Of a DNA stretch of 64,000 nt, positions 16,431-23,999 are shown one piece after another. Within the stretch, counting starts at the first letter, position 1. Every line of letters begins with the position of its first letter. The DNA is taken from the NCBI RefSeq assembly GCF_049723905.1, contig NZ_JBJKFD010000001.1:3472001-3536000 (forward strand), in the 5' to 3' direction. Below the pieces are notes generated by a model. That model did no database searches. It saw nothing but the letters and a program-made list of their open reading frames with translations, and was not told where the DNA came from. Origin of the DNA: G963665185 sp049723905. Its GTDB lineage: Bacteria > Desulfobacterota > Desulfovibrionia > Desulfovibrionales > Desulfovibrionaceae. A program made the translations under genes and the position numbers.

Positions 16431-16546
16431 CGACAATTTCAATGGGGGAATTGCAGCCAAGAGGGGGGCAGGGAGATGTTTTTTGTGAGATGGAGCGGAA
16501 AAAAGACGTTTCTATAGAGAATAGGCGGAATAAGATTGCCATATTT

Positions 16547-16562
16547 TGGCATGCGGTGTGCT
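16547..16562 (+). promoter_or_regulatory. Candidate sigma-54 promoter of the chemoreceptor
   Basis: TGGCATGCGGTGTGCT has GG and GC at the correct -24/-12 spacing with mismatches at the sixth and twelfth consensus positions. Predicted transcription start is near 16574, about 50 bases before the ATG at 16626. Confidence 0.5.
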
Positions 16563-16625
16563 TGGTATCCGGAAGAGCTGAAGAAGAACTCGCAATGCAC
16601 TGTACTTGCAAATCTGGAGGTTCCC

Positions 16626-18719
16626 ATGTCCCTTTCTCTTCGGACCAAGCTCATCATCGCCTTTCTTGGCGCTATTTTTCTTGCCATAGGGAGTGTCTCC
16701 GTCGTGGTCTTCATGCAGGTCACGGAATCGTCCCGGGCGTCGTTCCGGCAGAACTCCGTGGCGCAACTCCAGCGTATCGAGGCGTTCATTCAGGAGTTCC
16801 TGACGGAAGGAACGGACAACGCGCGCTACCTGGCAGCCATGGAGGAAAGCCGGGCGGTTCAGGGCAGGCTGAACACGTTTTTCGGTTCCGGCCAAAGACA
16901 GCACAAACCTCCGTTTCCCATGGGGGAGGCCGAGCACGCCCTGTTCCACCACTTCGAGGAGATGGTCAAAACCCATTCCAACTACGCCACGGTGTTCATA
17001 GGGATGGAAGACGGCGGATTCTGCATGTGCCCGCAGGACGAACTGCCCGGAGAATTCGATCCTCGAGCCCGGCCCTGGTATAAGGACACCCTTTCCTCCC
17101 GCAAGGGAGCCATTCTTTCCAAGGCCTACATGTCCACCACGGGCAATGCCGTCAGCTGCGTCACCTCGGAGGTTCGGGATGGGGCTGGCAAGACCATCGG
17201 GGTGGTCGGCGTGGACATCAACCTTTCCACGCTTACGGACGTTATTTCCCGTATCCGGCTGGGGCGCACCGGGTATGTCGTGCTCATGCAGGGCGACGGC
17301 ACCCTTCTGTGCGAGCCGCACCACCCGGACCTGAATTTCCAAAAGGCGGAGGATACCGGGCTGAAGGCGCTTGCGGACATAGCAAAAGCCAAGCAGGGAT
17401 CGTTTGCCACCAGCATGGACGGCGTGGACAAGATGGTTTCCGTGGTGACGTCCAAGGGCACCGGTTGGAAGCTGGCCTACATTATCGACAGCTCCGAGAT
17501 GATGGAGGAATCACGCGACATGGTGCAGACCATCTTATTGATAGGCGCGGGGCTGGGGCTTTTGCTGCTGGGCGGCGCCTGGCTGCTGTCGCAGTCGTTC
17601 GTGCGGCCCATCAACCTGCTGGTAAAGTCTGCGGAGGCCGTTGCCGGTGGGGATTTCAAGGCGCTGCCCGAATCCCGGTTCTTCAGCGGGGAGCTGCTTA
17701 CCCTGTATGAGAGCATCCGGAAGATGGTGGACGAGCTGGTGAGCGTTATCGATACCGCGGAAGTCAAATCCCGCGAGGCCGAGGATAAGAGCCGCGAGGC
17801 GGAACAGGCCATGCGCGAGGCCGAGGAGGCCAGGGCTGCGGCGGAACGGGCGCGGCGCGACGGGGTGTTGCAGGCGGCCCAGACATTGGAGGATGTGGTT
17901 GTTCAGATCACTTCCACAACCCAGGAGTTTTCCGTCCAGGTGGAGCAGGCAGCGCACGGGGCGACCACCCAGCGCGACCGCACCACCGAAGCGGCAACGG
18001 CCATGGAGCAGATGAACTCGTCGGTGCTTGAGGTGGCCCGGAACGCTTCGCAGGCCGCAGCCAGTGCAGACCAGGCCCGCCAGGAAGCGGAAAGCGGCGG
18101 AACCGTTGTATCGAGTGTTATCGACAGCATCGGCAAGGTGAGCTCCACTGCCGGCGTTATGGGCGAAAGCCTGAATACCCTGGGGCGACAGGCCGAAGAT
18201 ATCGGGCAGATAATGACGGTCATTACGGATATAGCAGACCAGACCAATCTTCTGGCCCTGAACGCGGCCATCGAGGCTGCCCGGGCGGGCGATGCCGGAC
18301 GCGGCTTTGCCGTTGTGGCGGACGAGGTCCGCAAACTGGCGGAAAAGACCATGACCGCAACCAAGGAAGTGGGGCAGTCTGTTTCCTCCATCCAGACCGG
18401 TGCGGCAGCGGCCATTACAAATATGAACGAGGCCTCGGGTCTTATCAGCAAAAGCATAGACTATGCAGAGGAAGCCGGAACCGCGTTGCACAGCATCCGG
18501 GGCATTGTGGACTCCACGGCCGATCAGGTCCGGGCCATTGCCACGGCAAGCGAAGAGCAGTCCTCGGTCAGCGAGCAGATCAACCACAACACCGAGGAGG
18601 TCAACCGGATTGCGGAAGAGACTGCGGAGACCATGCAGCAGTCGTCTGTTGCCGTAAATGAGTTGGCACGGTTGTCCGACACGCTCAACACGTTGATAGG
18701 CCAGTTGAAATCCGTATAG
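16626..18719 (+). CDS. Methyl-accepting chemotaxis protein with dCache sensor
   Basis: 697-residue receptor. Membrane helix one is about residues 8-30 and helix two about 300-322; between them lies a double-Cache periplasmic sensor, then a HAMP segment (FVRPINLLVKSAEAVAGGD), a coiled-coil rich in E/A/R and the signalling hairpin (ITDIADQTNLLALNAAIEAA core). The Cache domain contains RPWY (Arg149, Trp151, Tyr152), Tyr168 and Asp197, which line up with the amino-acid-sensing dCache motif; the position of one ligand Asp is Ser170. GGAGG just upstream fixes the start at 16626. The gene is divergent from proline racemase, so proline is a plausible ligand (inference). Confidence 0.92.
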   Translation: MSLSLRTKLIIAFLGAIFLAIGSVSVVVFMQVTESSRASFRQNSVAQLQRIEAFIQEFLTEGTDNARYLAAMEESRAVQGRLNTFFGSGQRQHKPPFPMGEAEHALFHHFEEMVKTHSNYATVFIGMEDGGFCMCPQDELPGEFDPRARPWYKDTLSSRKGAILSKAYMSTTGNAVSCVTSEVRDGAGKTIGVVGVDINLSTLTDVISRIRLGRTGYVVLMQGDGTLLCEPHHPDLNFQKAEDTGLKALADIAKAKQGSFATSMDGVDKMVSVVTSKGTGWKLAYIIDSSEMMEESRDMVQTILLIGAGLGLLLLGGAWLLSQSFVRPINLLVKSAEAVAGGDFKALPESRFFSGELLTLYESIRKMVDELVSVIDTAEVKSREAEDKSREAEQAMREAEEARAAAERARRDGVLQAAQTLEDVVVQITSTTQEFSVQVEQAAHGATTQRDRTTEAATAMEQMNSSVLEVARNASQAAASADQARQEAESGGTVVSSVIDSIGKVSSTAGVMGESLNTLGRQAEDIGQIMTVITDIADQTNLLALNAAIEAARAGDAGRGFAVVADEVRKLAEKTMTATKEVGQSVSSIQTGAAAAITNMNEASGLISKSIDYAEEAGTALHSIRGIVDSTADQVRAIATASEEQSSVSEQINHNTEEVNRIAEETAETMQQSSVAVNELARLSDTLNTLIGQLKSV

Positions 18720-18731
18720 TTCCTGCATTCA

Positions 18732-18772
18732 GGCCCCGGCTTTCATGAGACCCGTTTGGGGAGGCCGGGGCC
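18732..18772 (+). terminator. Hairpin after the chemoreceptor
   Basis: GGCCCCGGC (18732-18740) pairs with GCCGGGGCC (18764-18772) just after the stop codon. T-rich sequence begins only about ten bases later, so termination efficiency is uncertain. Confidence 0.5.
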
Positions 18773-19748
18773 ACATCCTTCTGATTTTCAAATATTTTTT
18801 TCAGCTCTCGAACCGTTTGCAGCCGGTCTGGGAACGTACCTGTTGGCATGTGCCTTGCTTTATCCCACACAGTCCGGGGGGCGCCTCCCTGCCCCCGTTC
18901 GTTGCTTTGCAGCTTTGTCCTGCTTTGTCATGGCTGCGGCGCAACGGCATATACGGTTCCACTTGGAAACGGGAATTTCCTTGCCGCCCGTTTCCACCCC
19001 AAGCCCTCCGGACTCTTTTCCCTTCCTTCTTCCCCATCCGTGCGGGATTCCTCCCGCTTTCCCCAAAGGCGAGACAGACCCTGGTGATTGCCGGGCCACG
19101 TCTTGTATTGTCTTTTTCCTTTTCTCTTCTGTTTTCCTTTCCTCGGCAAAATGCAGCTCTGCTTTGAGCGGACAGCATCCTTCTGTCCGGCCTGCCCGGC
19201 CTGTCTGGCCTGTTTGGGATGATCCGGCCTGTTCAGGATGACGCGCAAGGTGTCCGTCGTGAGACATGTGTCTCAAAATGGACACCTGAAACGTCCATTT
19301 GAACAAGACAATGCTCCATTTTGTTTCTTCTCCATAAGATAAGTGAAAACAGCATGTTGTGCGTGTTCTGCTGTCCTTTGCCTCCAACGTGGACGTGTTT
19401 TTGTTGGTGACTTTTTGAAGGGGTGTCCATTGAAAAAAGATAAAAATTAAAGTGTGTTATGATGTCACAGTGGACACTTCCCTCCGTCCATGTGTCCACT
19501 GTCCACGATCTTCGAAAAAAATGAGAGCAATCTCTGTGTTTCTTTTGGCTGGCAGGTGCTGGTTTTATTTGTCCACAGGGCGGCATCTTCTGGCCTTATA
19601 CGCCGTGTTGTTATTTTAATTAATTATTCCAGTTCATTACACTGTATATCTGGGGCCTGCTTCTGCCCGGTCATGGCGGTCTTCTTTCCCTCCTCGAATT
19701 GGAAATCTGCAAAATAATCCTCCTGAAATTTGGCGTTTGTGAAAAACG
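18773..19748. other. Long non-coding region upstream of prdC
   Basis: Almost 1 kb separates the chemoreceptor from the prd operon. Several short frames exist but none has a good ribosome site or recognisable product. The first half is pyrimidine-rich on the plus strand; the second half becomes AT-rich and holds the TGTCCA palindromes (19260-19577) that precede the sigma-54 promoter. A small RNA cannot be excluded. Confidence 0.5.
19260..19577. promoter_or_regulatory. Cluster of TGTCCA palindromes (candidate enhancer for prd operon)
   Basis: Three inverted repeats are visible: TGAGACA-2-TGTCTCA (19260-19275), AAATGGAC (19276-19283) with GTCCATTT (19293-19300), and CAGTGGACAC (19468-19477) with GTGTCCACTG (19492-19501). 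Extra half sites occur at about 19424 (TGTCCATT), 19501 (GTCCAC) and 19570 (TGTCCACA). They lie 170-490 bases upstream of the sigma-54 promoter, a typical enhancer position for the two sigma-54 activators encoded downstream. Confidence 0.7.
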
Positions 19749-19764
19749 TGGCACATGCTTTGCT
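19749..19764 (+). promoter_or_regulatory. Consensus sigma-54 promoter of the prd operon
   Basis: TGGCACATGCTTTGCT is a full match to TGGCACRN4TTGCW. The transcript should begin near 19775. This rules out the long-frame TTG at 19730 as the prdC start, because it would lie upstream of the transcript. Confidence 0.87.
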
Positions 19765-19843
19765 AAATCCAGAGCAAGACCTTGGGGCGGCTCTCGAGAA
19801 AATCTTCAATTACATGAGCCGCATACGTACAGGAGGTACTCTT

Positions 19844-21142
19844 TTGGCCACTACCTACAAGCTTCCTTTGAAGCAACATATCGGGGCACCGGACGAACCG
19901 GTTGTGAAAATCGGTGAAACCATCAGGAGAGGCGCTGTCGTTGCCCGAGCCAAAGGGCTGGGAGCAGACATTCACGCCAGCGTCAGCGGCCGCGTCATTG
20001 ATATTTCCGAAACCTTCATCGAAATCGGCTACGACCCTTCCATCGAAGACGGGTTCGATCCCATCCCCGATGAAGGCAGCATTGTGGACAAGGTCCGGGC
20101 CGCGGGCATCGTGGGCATGGGCGGTGCGGGGTTTCCCACGCACGTAAAGCTGTCCACCGATCTGGCCGGAGGAACCATCCTGGCCAATGGCGCGGAATGC
20201 GAACCTCTGCTTGGCCATAACATCCAGCAGATCACCGAAGATCCCGGCATTCTGTACCGGGGCATGAAGTACGCCATGGAAGCCACCAATGCGGCGCACG
20301 GCGTGCTGGCCATCAAGCAGAAGAATGCGGAGGCCATTGCCTCGTTCCGTCAGGTGCTCAAACCCGACGACAACATCACCATCCACGAGCTGCCCGACCT
20401 GTACCCCATGGGCGAGGAACGTGCCGTGGTGCGCGAAGTTCTGGGAACAACCCTTGCCGTGGACCAGCTTCCCGCGGCCGCCGGTGCCGTGGTGCTGAAC
20501 GTCGAAACCCTGGCCTGCATTACCCGGGCCGTGGAAGATCTCCGCCCGGTTATGACCAAGAACGTCACCGTGTTGGGAAAGATCGGCGACGGCCGGACCT
20601 TGCGGGTCTTCATGGACGTGCCCATCGGCACCACCGTTCGGGAGCTTATCGACCGGGCAGGGGGTTTTGACGGGGAATACGGCGAAATCATCATGGGCGG
20701 TCCCTTTACCGGAAAGGCCGTGCAGCCCGGCGACGTGATCACCAAGACCACCGGCGGAATCATCGTGACCATGGAATTTCCCCGCGTGAAGCAGCCGCTT
20801 GGCCTGTTGGTCTGTGCCTGCGGCGGGAACGAAGAGCGCATGCGCGACATAGCGGCCAAGATGGATGCGAATGTGGTGTCCGTGCGCTGCTGCAAGCAGG
20901 CCAAGGACGTCCGGGGCACGCTTAAGTGCGAAAATCCGGGCAACTGTCCGGGGCAGGCCGAAAAGATCATGGAACTTTACAAGGAAGGCGCCCGCGCCCT
21001 TCTGGTGGGGAACTGCAGCGACTGCACCAATACCGTCATGTGCGTCGCTCCCAAGCTGAAACTTCCCGTCTACCACCAGACCGACCACGTCATGCGGACC
21101 ATGGGCCATTCCCTCATCCGGCGTCTGCCCGTCAACGAGTGA
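19844..21142 (+). CDS. prdC: PrdC, RnfC-like electron-transfer protein of D-proline reductase
   Basis: 432-residue RnfC-like protein thought to deliver electrons to proline reductase. The N-terminus (LPLKQHIGAPDEPVVKIGETIRRG) is the biotinyl/RnfC hybrid motif; GMGGAGFPTHVKL and ANGAECEPLL form the NADH/FMN-type SLBB-containing core; the C-terminus carries cysteines (LVCACGGN, RCCKQAK, CENPGNCPG, GNCSDCTN). I chose the TTG at 19844 because AGGAGG lies just upstream (19829-19835) and the protein then begins like clostridial PrdC; ATG 19814 is the alternative. The frame continues upstream to 19730 but that part precedes the predicted transcript. PrdC is reported as a selenoprotein in some clostridia; here only Cys codons are seen. 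Confidence 0.88.
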   Translation: MATTYKLPLKQHIGAPDEPVVKIGETIRRGAVVARAKGLGADIHASVSGRVIDISETFIEIGYDPSIEDGFDPIPDEGSIVDKVRAAGIVGMGGAGFPTHVKLSTDLAGGTILANGAECEPLLGHNIQQITEDPGILYRGMKYAMEATNAAHGVLAIKQKNAEAIASFRQVLKPDDNITIHELPDLYPMGEERAVVREVLGTTLAVDQLPAAAGAVVLNVETLACITRAVEDLRPVMTKNVTVLGKIGDGRTLRVFMDVPIGTTVRELIDRAGGFDGEYGEIIMGGPFTGKAVQPGDVITKTTGGIIVTMEFPRVKQPLGLLVCACGGNEERMRDIAAKMDANVVSVRCCKQAKDVRGTLKCENPGNCPGQAEKIMELYKEGARALLVGNCSDCTNTVMCVAPKLKLPVYHQTDHVMRTMGHSLIRRLPVNE

Positions 21143-21199
21143 ACATGCATACGGCGAAATATAGCGAACAACTCTAATTGAAAACCATGGAGGACAAGT

Positions 21200-22915
21200 A
21201 TGTCGATTACCAGAGAACTGGCCCTTCAGTTCAAAGACTCCCCGGCAGTGGTCTGCTGCCGGACAACGAAGGGTACCGCCATCGCTCCTTCGGACCTGGA
21301 AGATCCGAGCATCTTTCCGGATATGGTCGAATCGGGACTCATCAACCTGACTCCCGACACCCTGACCATAGGCCAGGTTCTTGGGGCGACACTGCTCAAG
21401 GACATCGACGGGCTGACCAACCTTACGGCCGATCTGCTGGAAGGCGTGGCCCCGGAATCAACCTCTACGAATGACCAAGGAGAATCCGTTGTGAGTACAA
21501 GCACTGTTCCCGGTACCATCCGCATCGTGGCCGATCAGATCAGCGGATTGGATCTGACCCTGCCTGCCGGTATTTTTTCCGGCTCGGCCGCTCCGGTTGC
21601 GGGCGGACAGGCGGCACCGAAGATCGAAGACGAAGTCATCGGAACCCTCATCAAACGCGAATACGCTGTAAAGAGCGTGAAACTGGGCAAAAAGACGAGC
21701 TTTGAAAACGGCGTGCTGACCATCCGCGAAGGCCTGTGCAAGGACGCCCTGCAGGCCAGCCCCCTGGTCAAAAAGGTGGAGATGGACATCATCCCCGTGG
21801 ATAAGCGCCACGTTCATTCCAATACCATCATGGACGTCATTCCCGTGGCCACCAAGGTGGAAGGCGAATTGGGCGAAGGCATCACCCATATCCTCAACGA
21901 CATGGTCTTCATCCTCACCGGCGTGGACGAAACCGGCGTGCAGGTGCACGAGTTCGGTTCCTGCGAAGGTTTCCTGGATGAAAAGATCATCTACGGCAAG
22001 CCCGGCTGCCCCGATCCGCAGGACATCATGGTCCGCGTGCACACCGTGCTGCAGGAAAAGACCGGTATGGAACGTCGTGGACCCTACGCCGCGCACAAGG
22101 CCTGCGACGTCATCATTCAGGAAATCCGCGAGGTCCTCAAGGGCCTGCCCGCTGGCGACGCCGTCAAGGTGGATACCTGCGAACATGTCAAGCGCCACGG
22201 CCGTCCGCGTGTGCTGCTGGTGAAGGAAATCATGGGCCAGGGCGCCATGCACGACAACGTCATGCTGCCCACAGAACCTGCCGGTGTTCCCGGTGGCCGC
22301 CAGAACGTGGACCTTGGCAACGTGCCTGTCGTTCTTTCGATCAATGAAGTGCGCGACGGCGGCATCCATGCCCTTACCTGCATCGGACCCGCTTCCAAGG
22401 AAATTACCCGCCACTACTTCCGTGAACCCGTGCTGGAAGGCCTGGCCGCCGATCCGGAACTGGATCTCGTAGGCGTCGCCTTTATCGGCAGCCCGCAGGT
22501 CAACGACGAAAAGACCTTCGTATCCAAGCGTCTGGGCGCACTGTCCGACACCATGGCCATTGAAGGCGCCATCGTCACCACGGAAGGATTCGGCAACAAC
22601 CATATCGACTTCGCACAGAACATTCAGGAAATCGGCAAGCGCGGCATCAAGGTCGTCGGCATGACCTACGCCGCGTACCAGGGCCAGCTCGTTGTCGGCA
22701 ACAAGTACATGGATGCCATGGTCGAAGTGAACAAGGACGAAGGCGGCTTCGAATCCGAACTCCTCGGCGAGAACACGATTACTGCCGACGACGCGAAGCG
22801 CGCTATTCTCATGCTCAAGAACAAGTTGGCCGGTGTTCCCGTGGCTGCCGCAGACAAGAGGTGGAACCAGGACGTCATCGACGCCAACCAGAAGATCGCC
22901 GACACCATCGGGTAA
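21200..22915 (+). CDS. prdA: D-proline reductase proprotein PrdA
   Basis: 571-residue proprotein of D-proline reductase, which reduces D-proline to 5-aminovalerate. In clostridia it is cleaved before a cysteine that becomes the pyruvoyl cofactor. Here the expected site is Thr393-Cys394 (GGIHALT/CIGPASKE), giving fragments of 393 and 178 residues, close to the known large and small subunits. Other conserved stretches are HNDMVFI-like LNDMVFILTGVDETG, GPYAAHKACD and GFGNNHIDFAQNIQEIG. GGAGG precedes the ATG. It lies 57 bases after prdC and five bases before the next small gene. Confidence 0.93.
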   Translation: MSITRELALQFKDSPAVVCCRTTKGTAIAPSDLEDPSIFPDMVESGLINLTPDTLTIGQVLGATLLKDIDGLTNLTADLLEGVAPESTSTNDQGESVVSTSTVPGTIRIVADQISGLDLTLPAGIFSGSAAPVAGGQAAPKIEDEVIGTLIKREYAVKSVKLGKKTSFENGVLTIREGLCKDALQASPLVKKVEMDIIPVDKRHVHSNTIMDVIPVATKVEGELGEGITHILNDMVFILTGVDETGVQVHEFGSCEGFLDEKIIYGKPGCPDPQDIMVRVHTVLQEKTGMERRGPYAAHKACDVIIQEIREVLKGLPAGDAVKVDTCEHVKRHGRPRVLLVKEIMGQGAMHDNVMLPTEPAGVPGGRQNVDLGNVPVVLSINEVRDGGIHALTCIGPASKEITRHYFREPVLEGLAADPELDLVGVAFIGSPQVNDEKTFVSKRLGALSDTMAIEGAIVTTEGFGNNHIDFAQNIQEIGKRGIKVVGMTYAAYQGQLVVGNKYMDAMVEVNKDEGGFESELLGENTITADDAKRAILMLKNKLAGVPVAAADKRWNQDVIDANQKIADTIG

Positions 22916-22919
22916 CGTC

Positions 22920-23147
22920 ATGGAAGTGATGCTCACCCCCAAACTGTTGCCCGGCAAGGTCGTTCAGGTCACCGAAATGAGCGTGGTTATCGAACTTAAA
23001 GGGAGAATGGGGGTGCTGCACCTCCCCTTGCGGTCCGTCTTTACGGAATACCCCCTGGCTGAAAACGATCCCGTGGAAATCTACATTAGCTGTGCCCAAA
23101 CTTTACCCAAGCAGGCACATCATGAGGAGAAAGCGATATGCAATTGA
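22920..23147 (+). CDS. Small conserved protein between prdA and prdB
   Basis: 75-residue protein starting MEVMLTPKLLPGKVVQVTEM. The middle (VVIELKGRMGVLHLPLRSVFT) alternates hydrophobic and charged residues like a small beta-barrel. There is no signal peptide or metal motif. It starts four bases after prdA and overlaps prdB by ten bases, so it is tightly coupled to both reductase subunits. A short ORF is, as I recall, also found at this place in clostridial prd operons; its role is unknown. The longer in-frame start at 22833 lies inside prdA and is less likely. Confidence 0.75.
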   Translation: MEVMLTPKLLPGKVVQVTEMSVVIELKGRMGVLHLPLRSVFTEYPLAENDPVEIYISCAQTLPKQAHHEEKAICN

Positions 23148-23863
23148 CAACCGCACCCGGCATGAAATCAGAAGTATTTGCTCCTACGACGCCGGCTCCT
23201 GTATGGACGCCCCTGACCAAGCCCCTTAGCCAGTGCAAGGTCGGCTTCGCCACTGCCGGCGGCATCCACATCAAGACACAAACGCCCTTCCATACGGCAG
23301 GGGACTTCACCTTCCGCGAAATCCCCATCGACACCCCGTCGTCCGAACTGATGGTGACGCACGGCGGTTTCGACAACAGTGATATCAACAAGGACGTCAA
23401 CGCCATGCTGCCTATCGACCGCCTGCACGAGCTGGTCAAGGAAGGCTTCATCGGCAGTCTGTCCCCGGTACTTATCGGCTTCATGGGTGGCGGCGGCAAC
23501 GTCAACAAGTTCCGCAACGAGACAGGTCCCGCCATTGCCAAGATCTTCAAGGAAAACGACGTGGACATCGTGCTGCTTACCGGCGGCTGCGGAACCTGCC
23601 ACAGGTCCGCCACCATCGTGCAGCGCGCAATTGAGGAAGCCGGTGTTTCAACCATCATCATTGCGGCACTGCCTCCCATTGCCAAGCAGCAGGGCGCTCC
23701 CCGTATTGCGGCCGCGCATGTGCCCATCGGTTCCAACGCCGGTGAGCCCAACAACAAGGAAATGCAGACCAACATCCTCAAGGATTCCCTGCAGTGCGTG
23801 GTTGAGATGACCAAGTTCGGTGAAACCAAGATGCTTCCTTACGAGTATCGCCACAACGTGTAG
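23138..23863 (+). CDS. prdB: D-proline reductase subunit PrdB, cysteine form
   Basis: 241-residue PrdB. The sequence follows the clostridial subunit closely (VWTPLTKPLSQCKVGF, GDFTFREIPIDTPSSELM, VTHGGFDNSDINKDVN, GFMGGGGN). The catalytic selenocysteine of clostridial PrdB (codon UGA in the GUGTCHR context) is replaced by Cys151 (TGC) in GGCGTCHRSA. Its selenol normally attacks the proline C-N bond, so this version should be slower or differently tuned but independent of selenium. GAGGAGAAAG lies just before the ATG. It follows prdA in the operon. Confidence 0.93.
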   Translation: MQLTTAPGMKSEVFAPTTPAPVWTPLTKPLSQCKVGFATAGGIHIKTQTPFHTAGDFTFREIPIDTPSSELMVTHGGFDNSDINKDVNAMLPIDRLHELVKEGFIGSLSPVLIGFMGGGGNVNKFRNETGPAIAKIFKENDVDIVLLTGGCGTCHRSATIVQRAIEEAGVSTIIIAALPPIAKQQGAPRIAAAHVPIGSNAGEPNNKEMQTNILKDSLQCVVEMTKFGETKMLPYEYRHNV

Positions 23864-23879
23864 GAAAGCCAGCCTCCTT

Positions 23880-23938
23880 CCCGGCGGATGCCAGTCGTCC
23901 GCCGGGAGACCCCGCCGGGGCATGTCCGGCCCCGGCGG
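23880..23938 (+). promoter_or_regulatory. Two tandem hairpins between prdB and prdE-prdD
   Basis: CCCGGCGGA (23880-23888) pairs with TCCGCCGGG (23898-23906), and CCGCCGGGGC (23912-23921) with GCCCCGGCGG (23929-23938). No T tract follows. Such GC-rich double hairpins often protect the upstream message and lower expression of the downstream gene, which would fit a catalytic prdA-prdB pair made in excess over the accessory fusion. Confidence 0.65.
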
Positions 23939-23999
23939 TGAAAATTGGCTTGGCAATCGGCCGTATGCAAACCGTCTTCAACACCGGGAGAACAACGCC

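Noticed and set aside
18773..19748. Protein genes in the gap upstream of prdC
   Set aside because: Several 60-160-codon frames exist on both strands but overlap each other, have no good ribosome sites and no recognisable sequence.
23138..23863. In-frame TGA selenocysteine codon in prdB
   Set aside because: The codon at the selenocysteine position is TGC; no in-frame TGA is present.
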